Source: Pseudorasbora parva
Taxonomy: Eukaryota > Chordata > Actinopteri > Cypriniformes > Gobionidae
Assembly (NCBI RefSeq): GCF_024679245.1
Contig: NC_090176.1
Coordinates: forward strand, 21,812,793 to 21,876,792
Reading direction: 5' to 3'
Length of the DNA stretch: 64,000 nucleotides
Position 1 is the first letter of the stretch; each line of letters opens with the position of its first letter. Under the pieces are notes generated by a model. It saw nothing but the letters and a program-made list of their open reading frames with translations. It ran no database searches and was not told where the DNA came from. Of this stretch, positions 48,277 through 59,149 are shown one piece after another. The position numbers and the translations under genes were made by a program.

Positions 48277-49636
48277 CCGGTGTTACGAGATTTTCGGTTT
48301 CTGAGCTTTTCGGTTTCAGTGGGGCCACATGAATATTCATGAGTTTCCTGGACGTGAAACTGAGAATTTTAGTTTACGCACATTTGTTACTCATCATGTT
48401 TAATGGATTATCTCAAAAAAGGTAAATAATTTCGGCGCGAGTTTATGGCTAAACTATTTATCGTTTCAGAACAGTTTATTATTAGCCTATTATTTGCACG
48501 TTTTGTGCAATTTTCTTGTGCTACAATTGCCCCTGATAAATGCAGTCATTCACGTGTAATCTTAGGAGAAGCAAACTTCAAGTAGCCTAGTCAAATACAT
48601 TTAGCTATTTAATTTCGTTGTTATTTTCCTTTGTGCTTTTGAGATAGTGTATTTTATCAGTTTATGAACTTCCCGTAACAACTGAAATAAACCTGTTTCA
48701 TTGTATCTGTGGACATTATATTTTTTGTAACATATAGCCTACCGATGATGTGTTAACTTTCCATTTTCATGAGCCAAACAATTGAACATTCTTCATGTTC
48801 TCTGATTGTGAACTGTGCTGTGTGGTTGAAAAATGTTGCTGATTTGTTTTTGTATTTTTTTTTCATGTTTCCGATAAATAAATAAAAAATATGAATAAAA
48901 TAATTTAAAAGTATTAAATTAATTGTTTTACAAACAAATATACATTTACAAATAAAAATGATGACACAGTTTAAGGTTCCATTTACACTGTGAAACCAAA
49001 TATTAGAACACATATTACACCGATTTCCAATAGAAGAACAGATAAATAATATTCTTATGAACAGATTATCATTTTATTTATTGATATACACTTCTGTTAC
49101 CTTCCCGTATAAAGCTTTAAAACTGTTATCCCTCTGCCTAATAAACATGTTGCAACCTATACTGATATTACTCTCTGTCATCTGCTCTTTCTTTGACCAT
49201 GTGTTGCACTGCCTGGATGATACACATTGATGATAATTTATATCTAATCTATTTTGAAGCACAACAAACACTAATTTATCAGTCATAAAGTCATAAAGGC
49301 CTGGTTTCACAGACAGGGTTTAGATTAACTAGCATTAGGCCTAGTTAAATTAGGAAATTTAGCTTTAACATTAAACATGCCTTGAGAAAAAAAACATTAA
49401 TTGGTGCATCTTGAGACAAAACAATGGAACTGATTATATTTTAAGATATGCTTTCAGTTAAAACAGCTAGACTTTTCTGTGAAACCGGAGGTGTTTCATA
49501 AACATGTAGGTTCTTAATTGGGCTTCAGAGAAGCACTTTTGACTTTAAATCTTGAAAAATTAAACATCTTTAAACTATTGAATCTATATTAAAACATTTA
49601 TGACATTCTGTCATCATGACTTTTAATCACTCTTAA

Positions 49637-50789
49637 AGGGGGGTGAAACACTCAGTTTCAGTCAATCTCATGTCAATCTTGAGTACCTATAGAGTAGTAT
49701 TGCATCCTTCATATCTCCAAAAAGTCTTTCGTTTTATTATATTTTTAAAAGAAATATGGGCTGTACCGAGTCTTTCCGGAAAAAAACGAGCGCCTGGAGG
49801 CGTATCGTGTGGGCGGAGCTAAAGAATGACATATGCGCAAAGCGGTGACGTCCTCAAGCGTGGAGAAACCATAGACTGTAAAAAAAAAATAGAATCCCAT
49901 CGCTATCTCAGCTAATAGATATGATCCAGAATCTAATTCGGAGGCTGAAATAGAAACAGCAACAGCAGGACGTCCGTCTCTGTGGTAAGTACTGTATTTA
50001 GAGGCCTGTCAACATGACATGATTCGGTTTATGGACTATTGTATGCGACCAAACCTTAGTAGCAAGCAAAACGGTTTTGCACGTCACAGTAGTGTAACAA
50101 GTTACATAGAACAGCAATGAAGTCCGTTAGTGCATTTGAATGACGAAGCACACAATCGTGTCGTTTACTGATGTTTACATACGCGACGATAAGCAACAGC
50201 ATAGACATTTGAAGCAGTTTTACTTACCGGCTGCTTCCAAAGCAGGACCGAACCTTTATCGCTGGGACGGCTCCGTCAAAAACACACTTCTTGGAGTGTA
50301 GAGATCCACTTTGCGATGCGACTGAAGCATTTCTGCGTTCAAATCGGTTCAAATGCAGCGCTGCCTTTCCGGAATGCTGTGCTGAAGCGTTGAAGTCGCC
50401 TTAATGTCAAAGTGGAGGAATGAAATGGAGCGCGGCGCGGACTATAACCGACATTAGTGTTCACGGACGACTGGATCTGCAGCTGAGAGCAGTTTACTGT
50501 TTACAGCGTGCATTTCCTCTCTCGCGCTAGTGACGCGTGCGCGCACCCTACCGGGAGAAGAGCCCGTACGGCCCATACAAGGACCTTCCGATCTTTTAAC
50601 GTCAAGTAGACCCATACTCGAAAAAAACTCTCCGAAACTTGTGAGAAACCGGAAGGAGTATTTTTGAGTAGTTTTTCCATCAAACGTCCAACATTAGTTT
50701 TTGAAACTTTGTCTATGTTTAGGATGGGAATCCAAGTCTTTAACAGTGTAAAAAGCTCAGTATGCATGAAACAGCATTTCACCCCCCCT
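49637..50789 (+). mobile_element. TTAA-type element, copy E (best preserved)
   Basis: 1153 bp from AGGGGGGTGAAACACTC to GCATTTCACCCCCCCT, flanked by TTAA (49633-49636 and 50790-50793). Complete at both ends; reads like copy B. The 106-codon minus frame 50501-50821 recurs in part in copies A and B and is terminal-repeat sequence, not a gene. Confidence 0.88.
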
Positions 50790-50806
50790 TTAAGATTTGC
50801 AAGACA

Positions 50807-51245
50807 AAAGTTTGGAATCACTATGATTTTATTTTCACTATGATTTTATAATCACTATGAACTTTTATTCAGCAAGAATGGATTCTATTGGTAAACAAAC
50901 AACAACAAAAAGACAGTAAAGACAAAATGCTATAAATAATTTATATTTCAAATAAATGCTGGTCTTCTAAACTACCTATTCATAAAGAACACGGAAAACA
51001 GCAGCAAAAGCAGCACAACCATTTTCAACTGTGATACATGTTTCTTGAGCAGAAAATCCCTATATATTAGAATGATTTCTGAAGGGTTGTGACTCATGTG
51101 ACACTGAAGACTGGAGCTCTGCCATCACAAGTTAAAAAAAAAAAAACATATAAATATATAGAATACATTTGGTAAAAATATTTCACACATTTTTTTTAAT
51201 CAGATAAAGGCAGCCTTGCTGAACATAAAAAAGAAAGACCTTCGA
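50807..51245 (+). repeat. Common cyprinid repeat
   Basis: Contains CTTTTATTCAGCAAGAATG, TTTCTTGAGCAGAAAATC, ATTAGAATGATTTCTGAAGG, CATGTGACACTGAAGACTGG and GGCAGCCTTGCTGAACAT in the order of a very common fish repeat. Partial relatives at 35401, 39296 and 43966. Confidence 0.7.
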
Positions 51246-51838
51246 ACAGTATTATTAGCCTAAAGAAAAACAGGCAGACTTTTCTCATGACACTTAATTC
51301 AAATTGTACTTCTGTAGACCTATTAAAGCAACACATTCATGCTTGTGTGTGGTTTTAAGTTATTTGATAAATAAAAATAAACAAGAATTTCAGAAAAAAT
51401 CACACCAGGATAGATTTACTTTTTAGTCCACATATACAAATACAGGTTTATGAATAAATTATGACAATTATTAAAATACTGTTTTAAAGCATCATGGTAC
51501 AAAGAAAGGACAATCACAATTAAATGAAATCAGTAGGCTATGACTAGTTGAAGTTTGCTTAATGCCTGCAATCTTTCAGTCAGGTACCACTGCACAAAAC
51601 TTGCAAACTAATAAATATTTCATAAAAGCAATAAACAATTGAAGTTTAGGCATAAATTCGCGCTACATTGAAAAGATTGACCTTTTTTTGAAGCAATGGA
51701 TTATATCTGCTGAGATACAAGGAGGAGCAAACTAAAATTCTTAGTTTCACGCGCATGTCCGGGAAACTCATGAATATTCATGTAAGCTCCGCCCACTGAA
51801 ACCAAAAATCGTAGAAACTAAAAATCTCGTAACACCGG

Positions 51839-52913
51839 TTCCATTTACACGGCGTAGAACTAAAAGTTCAGGTAGACAAAATAAAAGACAGCATCAAATA
51901 CTGCAAACATTACATAAATAGCATGGCTTAGCACTGTTGTTAATGCCAATAAACAATACAGAGGGAATGCATGTGACGTCACCGTCAGCTGGAGCGACTG
52001 TGATTACGCACCACTGAGTGGCAGAAAGACTGAGAGGCACTGGTTTACAGCTGGAATGCAGCGAAAACACACAAAACCAGGCCCGGCGCCAGAGGGGGGT
52101 AGAGGGAGGCTTGTCCACGGACCCAATGGACATCACTGTTCCGAGCTTGAGACGGACTTGATAATAGCGTGTAGCACTCAACTTTCTCACTCAAACCACC
52201 AACCTGCTGCTGCTTCTGCTTTAAGAGGGAAACGCTGCCCATAACTGCTTGTCTGTTATCTGTAATCCTTCGTAAGAATTCGTAATAATAGCATATTATT
52301 AGTGAAAAGGAGCTAGCAAATGATCCAGTGTGTATCTGTATTTGCACTTGTGAAATGATTACATTTCCAACGTGTTTTCGGCTCGGTGAGTAATGTAGCC
52401 AATCACAGACATGTTTGTAGATTTCTACAACGCAGTTAGCCAATCACAAGTGTTGAACTTGGAATCCACTCACCGCTCGAGTGTTTGTTTGTCCAGGTGC
52501 TGAGTTCAGTTAACATTCGCGTCTCTATAAGTGCAGACATTGGGAAAATAAGAGATTCATTGTATACCAGCTTCACTGCGGAAATCTGTGAGATTGCTTT
52601 TATTGAATGAGTGACAACTTTTAGTGATTATAAAGGGAGCACTCTTTGCACGCTGTCTGGGCAATATAATTGTTATTTATTTTTTATTAATAGAATAAAC
52701 TTATATTCAGAATTTGAATACAATTTGTTCTGGCGGGAAAGTGACCTCGATGCATTCCCTCTGTACTGACCACTTTAGCTTGCTTCTCAACCAACAGCAG
52801 AGTCATTTCCCAGAAATGATCTTCACATTCAAAAATATATGATATTTCAGCTTACACATAGTTGAGGCAACCACACTATGAAGCATGGAGAATAATAAAG
52901 AAAAATAGCAGAT
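51839..52913. other. No gene seen
   Basis: Open frames here (51894-52190 and 52045-52443 on the minus strand) show no domain. Some GC-rich stretches near 52080. Left flank of the DIRS insertion. Confidence 0.4.
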
Positions 52914-52964
52914 AACGTACTCGGTTACTTTCGTAACCTCGGTTCCCTGAGAGAGAGGAACGAG

Positions 52965-53228
52965 TATTACGTATGGGAAAAACTCCTTTTCTCGAGAATG
53001 TGAAGCAAAACTTTTAATAAAGGTATCTATGTAAAGCGCAGTGAGCTGCACGGCCATAGCCCAGCGCGAGGAGCGCTCTGATTGGCCGGGCTGCGGCAAC
53101 TGCAGGAACCTATGGTGAGGCGGCTGAGAGGAACGAACCAATGGGGGGCGTTCCAGAAGCCCGCCGAAAAAGGTGCTTATATTTGCATACAGGAGGCTAT
53201 ATAAGACCCTAATTCGCCATAGGTGTCA
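52965..53228 (+). repeat. DIRS inverted terminal repeat (3' side)
   Basis: 264 bp, complementary without visible mismatch to 58101-58365. Weaker pairing continues to about 53255. Includes a TATA box CTATATAA (53198-53205) followed by the segment ending GGTGTCAG. Confidence 0.93.
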
Positions 53229-53280
53229 GGTTTTAAGATCGACTGAAGCGATACCTGAGAAGCATAAACACGGCACGGAA

Positions 53281-53375
53281 CGTAATACTCGTTCCTCTCT
53301 CTCAGGGAACCGAGGTTACGAAAGTAACCGAGTACGTTCCCTTTCGAGAGAGGTTCCTCGTATTACGTATGGGAA
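53281..53375. other. DIRS internal complementary region
   Basis: 53281-53338 is the exact complement of the left outer terminus 52914-52971 (58 bases). 53336-53375 is the exact complement of the right outer terminus 58351-58390 (40 bases). The halves overlap at GTT (53336-53338), matching the AAC at each outer end. In DIRS1 this region is thought to template completion of the ends and circle formation. Confidence 0.92.
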
Positions 53376-53428
53376 CACAATGTAAAGCGCCGTGTGTGCT
53401 GACTGACCCAGTATACCCAAAGCACATG

Positions 53429-54500
53429 TTATAAACCCCCGAGACACCGACAGAGGCGGCTTATAAGGGGAATGAAGAACCGGAAGAGTCGGTTCGTTTG
53501 AACAGCTGATCGGACATAGTCGGATCTTATGATGAATGAATAGTGCTTAAGGACTAATGTGTACAGGCCAAAATGTAAGGCAATCTGTTTGCCAGGGTCA
53601 AGATAGAGCCTAGATGGAGAGAAGCCCTGCTTGTAGAGCTGGAACCTCCAACTTGTAGAATCTGATAAAAGTGGACGGAGAGGCCCAGCCTGCCGCCGCA
53701 CAGATATCTTCCAAAGAAATGTCACACGACCAAGCCCAAGATGAGGCCATGCCTCTAGAGGAGTGGGCTTAAATGCCTGTAGGACAGGTTAGGTCCTGGA
53801 CCTATATGCTAGTGGGACTGCATCCACTATCCAGTGTGAGAGACTGTTTCATGACAGCACAAACTTTAGTGCGGCCACCGAAGCAATGAAGAGCTGATCC
53901 GACTGCCTGAAGGGGGCGGAGCGCTCTAGATACAATCTCAATGCTCTGACTGGGCAGAATATGTTTGCGTCTTATTCTCTCTGAGACGCGGGTTAAGCAG
54001 TGCAAAGAGCTGCATACTGAAGGGGTTGATAGCACTTTCAGCATAAAACCATGCCTCGGTTTGAGCACAACCTTGAAGTTGCTGGACCCAAACTCAAGAC
54101 AGGAAGGGCTCACGGAGAGTGCAGGTAAGCCACCCACTCGGTTAACCGAGGCCACAGCCAGCAGAAAAACGGTTTTGAGTGATATGTGCTTCAAGCTCGT
54201 GTTCTGAAGTGGTTAGGAGGGGGAACCCTTCACGGCCTCCAAAACCATGGCGAGGTCCCAAATAGGGACCGAGGTAGGGGCAAGGCGGGCTGAATCTCCT
54301 GGCCCCTTTAAGAAAACACACAATAAGATCACTTTTCCCTAGTGAATGTGCCGCGATAGGAGCGTGGCTAGCTGCTATGGCGGAGACACACACCCCGAGT
54401 ATGGAGGGGGGACGACCCGCATCCATTAGCTCTTGGAGAAAGCGAGCGGTTCCGCCAGTTCGCATGAGTGTGCGTCGATGTTTCGCGTAGCACATTGGTT
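53429..54500 (-). pseudogene. DIRS tyrosine recombinase, frame-broken
   Basis: Minus-strand fragments in order: TARFLQELMDAGRPPSILGV with AAIAASHAPI-like sequence (54495-54300, N-terminal core-binding region); VASVNRVGGLPALSVSPSCL (about 54155-54090), whose Arg fits the first catalytic Arg; HSSRGMASSWAW (53770-53735), the H-x-x-R box; and STFIRFYKLEVPALQ (about 53680-53640), with the likely nucleophile Tyr. Recognisable catalytic boxes survive, but at least two frameshifts and stops separate them. Confidence 0.88.
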
Positions 54501-54559
54501 AGAAAACCACTGACCACTTCAAGCAGAGCTGCCAGATAGCAGGGGCTCTAGCTTCCGAA

Positions 54560-55110
54560 ATAGTGTTCATAACTTGTCAGAGAGGTTCCCGGATACCGTT
54601 GATGGGCCATACGTGGAGGGCCCACAGCTCGGGATTGGGATGCCAGACCTTCCCTTTCATTGGCAGAATAGGCATGGGGCTGTGTCTGACAGCTGAAACA
54701 GTATGGAGAACCATGTGCGGTTCTTCCAAAGTGGGGCTATTAAAAAGCACAGGCTGCAGCTGGATCGCGATCGGAGGGAACATATAGAGGGAGTCTGGGC
54801 CAACATGGGCCAGGGCATCCCTGCGTTTGCAGAAAAAATATTGGGCAGCGTGTGCTGTGCAAGCTGAATTGTTTGCGGGTAAAGGGACCATCCCCCTGGG
54901 GACATGGGTCCTCTGGATAACATGTCCGGACCCTGATTCAGAATACCTGGCACGTAAGCCGTCCTTAGGGAGCTCAGATTGTGCTCTGCCCATAAAAGGA
55001 GATGCTTAGCCATGCAGTGAACAGAGTCTGATCTCGGCTGCCCTAGCGATTTTATGTACATTATCAAGACGTGGTGGTTCTTATGCCGTAAGTCTTGAGT
55101 CTATGACAAT
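54560..55110 (-). pseudogene. DIRS RNase H region, partial
   Basis: Minus-strand frames 55067-54657 and 54993-54577 encode, across a frameshift, AKHLLLWAEHNLSSLRTAYV, PGILNQGPDMLSRG, SLYMFPPIA, LEEPHMVL-type sequence and WHPNPELWALHVWPINGI. This is the C-terminal RNase H and linker region typical of vertebrate DIRS pol. The N-terminal RNase H part is missing. Confidence 0.87.
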
Positions 55111-55114
55111 GACT

Positions 55115-55530
55115 GTACTGATAAGCCTGCCCCTCGAAGGCGAATCTCAAGAATGGCCTGTAGTGGGGGTGGGGGGTTATCGTAACGTGAAGTATGCGTT
55201 TTTCAGATCTATTGAGAAAACCCAATCCCCGGGGCGAATGTGCGCGAGGATTTGTTTCACCGTCAGCACCTTGAAACGAGCGTGTCATAAGTGCTTTGTT
55301 CAGATGCCTGGAAAATGGGCCTGAGACCGCCACCCATTTTCGGCATGAGGAATTAGCGACAGTAAAAACCTGACTCGCTAGCGTCGGGTGTACTGTTTTC
55401 GCCGCTCTCTCCTTTAACAGTCTCAATGCCTCAGCGAGAAGCACGTGACTGACACTGCTTCTTACAGAGGGCTCGACCACGGCTTGAATCGCGGGGTCTG
55501 CGAGCAAAACTGTAGCGAGAACCTCGTTTT
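55115..55530 (-). pseudogene. DIRS reverse transcriptase, N-terminal remnant
   Basis: Minus strand from about 55507: IQAVVEPSVRSSVSHVLLAE (finger region), then in a shifted frame FKVLTVKQILAHIRPGDW and SIDLKNAYF (motif A with the first catalytic Asp, about 55225-55185), then back to HYRPFLRFAFEGQAYQY (about 55165-55120). The sequence then jumps directly to the RNase H region, so the palm with the catalytic Y-x-D-D box and the thumb are deleted. Confidence 0.88.
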
Positions 55531-56519
55531 ATATGTTCAACACCCAATATTATATACCAGGAATGGCCTGCCAGGCCTGGGCTCGTAAAGCCAGGGGTTG
55601 AATTAGATTCGGGGGCTGGCCGCTTAGTAATAGGGGCCTGTTAGCCGGGTTGCTTGTGCTGTAACACTGCTTTTAACACTGTGGGGATAGTGTTAGTTTT
55701 GGCGGTGCAGGCTTTGCAGTGGGCGCACGCCTCACATTTATATTGTGTGTGCGAGAGTGAACTTTGTGAAAAGTGCTTGGGTGCAGGAGTGCAGACTGTA
55801 AAGTGGGCACATTTCCTACATAGAAAGCTCTTTTGTGTGTAGTGTAAACAATGTGCAGTGGCGCACAACCTACGTAGAATACCCACGGTGCAAACCAGTG
55901 AGCAAATCCACAGGGGTAAACGCACACAGCATTAGTGTGCAGACGAGCGTGTTTAACACAGGCTAGTTGACTGCAATATTTCATCTCCAGTCACTTAACT
56001 TAAGGGAACTGGGAGAATGTAAGGAAGTGCGGGTGGTATGTGAGCCATTCCACAATGCCGTTATGCTCTAGTCTAGACTGAAAGCGCGCATGCAGACAAG
56101 CGTGTTTGACCACAGGCTAGTTGACTGCAATAAGGCTAGTTGACTTTATATGGTGTAATCCGGCCGCGGCGGGATTTATTTGTGATTTTGTGAGGCTGAA
56201 TTAACAGTGCTTATGTAGGGGTGCACACTGTGTAGTGGACACTTTGTCTACAGTGTAAAAACCTTTCCAGCCGCCTGAATAAAGGGGACTGGAAGTGATA
56301 GAGTGAAAAAAGGGCTTAGCTTGGCAGCCATTTTCCGACGCCCTTATGCTCTGACAGTGAGCGCGTGCTATGACGTAAGCCGCGCTCTAGTCAGCAACGC
56401 GCTGTGGAAGGGGCGCGCGCTATCATGAGAAGGCAGCCATTACAACTTCTTTGGCAGTAAGCGCGCGCTGCAGCGACATTGTTCTTGACATACCCAACAG
56501 CCCGAGCTCGCTCGTCTAA
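55531..56519. other. DIRS 5' internal region, no gag recognised
   Basis: Should hold gag if the element were complete. Instead there are imperfect repeats of a GTGCAGACTGTAAAGTGGGC type block (about 55787, 56217) and of GACTGCAATA with a nearby TAGTTGA (55965, 56125). The minus-strand frame 55673-55984 is cysteine/histidine-rich but looks like translated repeat. Confidence 0.5.
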
Positions 56520-57535
56520 CTTACTCTAGTATTCTCTGTCCGCAGCGCTTCAGCACGGCGGCGGTAGAATGAGCACGGCGAGAGCTTCGGCTCGAGTTAG
56601 TTTATTCACTCTAGTATTCTCTGTCCGCGGCGATAGAGCGACAGGACGAGAGAATTGGAAGCGTGAGGTAAAACTCTGTCCGCGGCGCTTCTAGCACGGC
56701 GAGAGCTTCGGCTCGAGTTTGTTTATTCACTCTAGTATTCTCTGTCCGCGGCGATAGAGCGACAGGACGAGAGAATTGGAAGCGTGAGGTAAAACTCTGT
56801 CCGCGGCGCTTCTAGCACGGCGAGAGCTTCGGCTCGAGTTTGTTTATTCACTCTAGTATTCTCTGTCCGCGGCGATAGAGCGACAGGACGAGAGAATTAG
56901 AAGCGTGAGGTAAAACTCTGTCCGCGGCGCTTCTAGCACGGCGAGAGCTTCGGCTCGAGTTTGTTTATTCACTCTATTATTCTCTGTCCGCGGCGATAGA
57001 GCGACAGGACGAGAGAATTGGAAGCGTGAGGTAAAACTCTGTCCGCGGCGCTTCTAGCACGGCGAGAGCTTCGGCTCGAGTTTGTTTATTCACTCTATTA
57101 TTCTCTGTCCGCGGCGATAGAGCGACAGGACGAGAGAATTGGAAGCGTGAGGTAAAACTCTGTCCGCGGCGCTTCTAGCACGGCGAGAGCTTCGGCTCGA
57201 GTTTGTTTATTCACTCTAGTATTCTCTGTCCGCGGCGATAGAGCGACAGGACAAGAGAATTGGAAGCGTGAGGTAAAACTCTGTCCGCGGCGCTTCTAGC
57301 ACGGCGAGAGCTTCGGCTCGAGTTTGTTTATTCACTCTAGTATTCTCTGTCCGCGGCGATAGAGCGACAGGACGAGAGAATTGGAAGCGTGAGGTAAAAC
57401 TCTGTCCGCGGCGCTTCTAGCACGGCGAGAGCTTCGGCTCGAGTTTGTTTATTCACTCTAGTATTCTCTGTCCGCGGCGATAGAGCGACAGGACGAGAGA
57501 ATTGGAAGCGTGAGGTAAAACTCTGTCCGAGGAAA
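56520..57535. repeat. 121-bp tandem array inside the DIRS element
   Basis: The word CGCGGCGATAGAGCGACAGG recurs at exact 121-base spacing, the CGATAGAG core lying at 56631, 56752, 56873, 56994, 57115, 57236, 57357 and 57478. Units differ at only a few sites (for example GTATTC/TTATTC). Each includes GAGAGCTTCGGCTCGAGTTT. Diverged relatives continue to about 57850. Confidence 0.95.
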
Positions 57536-57850
57536 AACTCCGTCTGTCCGCGGCGCCTCCTCAGCGCGACGGTATAGTGACGAGAGCTTCGGCTCGAGTT
57601 CGCCTATTCACTCTAGTATTCTCTGTCCGCGGCTGTAGCGCGACGGAATGAGAGAAGAGTGGGAACAACTCTGTGGCAGCGGCGGAAGAAGAGCCGCGGC
57701 GGCGGCAGAGTGAAGAGAGCTTCGGCTTGAGTGTGCTCATGTCCTCTAACATTCTCTCTTTCCGCGGCGCTATTCAGCGCGACGGGACGAGAGCAGAGGG
57801 AGAGTGAGAAGAGCTCCGTCTTTCCGCGGCGCTTAACGACGCGGCGGAAC
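57536..57850. repeat. Diverged relatives of the 121-bp unit
   Basis: Three to four imperfect versions of the unit (GAGAGCTTCGGCTCGAGTTC at 57582, AGAGCTTCGGCTTGAG near 57715, TTCCGCGGCGC near 57760 and 57820), with GCGGCGG-rich insertions. They lie on the 5' side of the homogeneous block. Confidence 0.75.
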
Positions 57851-58100
57851 GAGAGAGTTCTCGAGTAGAACAAGCCTGTAAGCTCTAGAAGTGGCGTTGC
57901 AGCGGCAACACACACACAAACACATATAACACTCAACATAGACACAGTTTAAAGGATATATAACGCCGGATGGCGTAGCTGGAACGGCAGAGAAGGCGGA
58001 GAGGGAGTCCGTCGTCCTCAGCTGCAGGTTCCGCTGGTGCCTTTTCAACGGCGGTGCTTCTTCCGGAGACCAGCGAAGGTATCGCTGAAGGAGATAAAAT

Positions 58101-58365
58101 CTGACACCTATGGCGAATTAGGGTCTTATATAGCCTCCTGTATGCAAATATAAGCACCTTTTTCGGCGGGCTTCTGGAACGCCCCCCATTGGTTCGTTCC
58201 TCTCAGCCGCCTCACCATAGGTTCCTGCAGTTGCCGCAGCCCGGCCAATCAGAGCGCTCCTCGCGCTGGGCTATGGCCGTGCAGCTCACTGCGCTTTACA
58301 TAGATACCTTTATTAAAAGTTTTGCTTCACATTCTCGAGAAAAGGAGTTTTTCCCATACGTAATA
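58101..58365 (-). repeat. DIRS inverted terminal repeat (5' side)
   Basis: Complement of 52965-53228. On the minus strand the TATA box CTATATAA (58133-58126) directs leftward transcription, with the segment from CGCCATAGGTGTCAG as likely start region. CCAAT and ATTGG boxes lie upstream (about 58187 and 58246). This is the promoter-bearing end in the element's orientation. Confidence 0.9.
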
Positions 58366-58390
58366 CGAGGAACCTCTCTCGAAAGGGAAC

Positions 58391-58746
58391 ATCACCGCTA
58401 CATTTGAGCTTTGGCCTCTGAGTTTCCTTTACTGAACTTACCGCCACTAACAGCTACTTCCGGTTTTCTTTATGTCAAAATAAAAGCATGTACCCATTTC
58501 AAAATAAACCCAAAATGGCTGCATTTACAGGGAGAGTGACAATCGCCCAAACCAATCACTTGTTTCCTCCCGAACTAAAATAATGAGCGGTGTTTATTGC
58601 AGATTAAAAAGTCTAGAGTCACTCGATTTTTATACTCTCTTTTTCAGAGTACTTACATTTTAATTGTTTTGACATATAAAGAAAGTTTAAACAAATTTGG
58701 ACAAAAGTGTTTTAGATAATTCTTACCTACGTTACCTTTAAATTAA
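58391..58746 (-). repeat. Repeat ending at TTAA, partner of 45459-45600
   Basis: 58610-58746 is the complement of 45459-45600, ending TACGTTACCTTTAAATTAAT. The preceding part (CAGCTACTTCCGGTTTTC near 58452) is compatible with the same family. The DIRS element may have landed in this repeat. Confidence 0.5.
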
Positions 58747-59149
58747 TAATTTGATATAGTTTTTTTTAGATTGCAGCAGTAATTAATTTCTATAATCACA
58801 TCTTTAATTACAACGTTGACCCTTCCCTTACACTTTAACCCCACGCTTAAACCTATACCGACTTTTTTTGTTTGTCTGGCTATTAACAGACCAAGCTCAA
58901 TTTAAGATTGAACATTGGTCTGGGGAGTCTGCTCTGTATTTTCTACTGCACAAGAGGTGTGATAAATGAGCATTATTCAAATGATTCTTTATGCAAATGC
59001 TTAGTCCTGCAACCAATTAGACTATAAAAGGCGTGATAACCGAATATAATTCAAATGACTCTGAATGCAATTCGATAGTCCTTCAACCAATCAGACCACA
59101 GGAGGCGTGATTAACAGACAATGACCCATCGCGGTGGATAAGCCAGTGT
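58747..59149. other. No gene seen
   Basis: Unique-looking. The phrases at 58955-59000 and 59025-59080 resemble each other (ATTCAAATGATTCTTTATGC / ATTCAAATGACTCTGAATGC), an imperfect local duplication of about 70 bases. Confidence 0.45.

Larger units (their letters stand above)
48277..51838. mobile_element. 3.6 kb TIR element, unclassified
   Basis: CCGGTGTTACGAGATTTT at the left and its complement AAAATCTCGTAACACCGG at the right open inverted repeats of about 105 bp (48277-48380; 51727-51838) that share CATGAATATTCATGAGTTTC, itself palindromic. The interior holds TTAA copy E and a common repeat, leaving about 2 kb of own AT-rich sequence with no transposase. No clean target duplication found. 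Confidence 0.65.
52914..58390 (-). mobile_element. DIRS1-type tyrosine-recombinase retrotransposon
   Basis: A 5477-bp element read on the minus strand, 5' end at 58390. It has DIRS1 architecture: inverted (not direct) terminal repeats, an internal complementary region next to the 3' repeat, no target-site duplication, and pol remnants in the order RT, RNase H, tyrosine recombinase. DIRS elements replicate by reverse transcription and integrate a circular intermediate with a tyrosine recombinase instead of a DDE integrase. The terminal repeats look identical, while RT is mostly deleted and frames are broken. No gag is recognisable; its place holds a 121-bp tandem array. The only flank signature is AAC at both ends. 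Confidence 0.92.

Noticed and set aside
56520..57535. CRISPR array
   Set aside because: The 121-bp units are contiguous tandem repeats without variable spacers, in a vertebrate retroelement.
52914..58390. Classic DNA transposon with long TIRs
   Set aside because: The internal complementary region and RT/RNase H/tyrosine recombinase remnants fit a DIRS retrotransposon, and no DDE transposase or target duplication is present.
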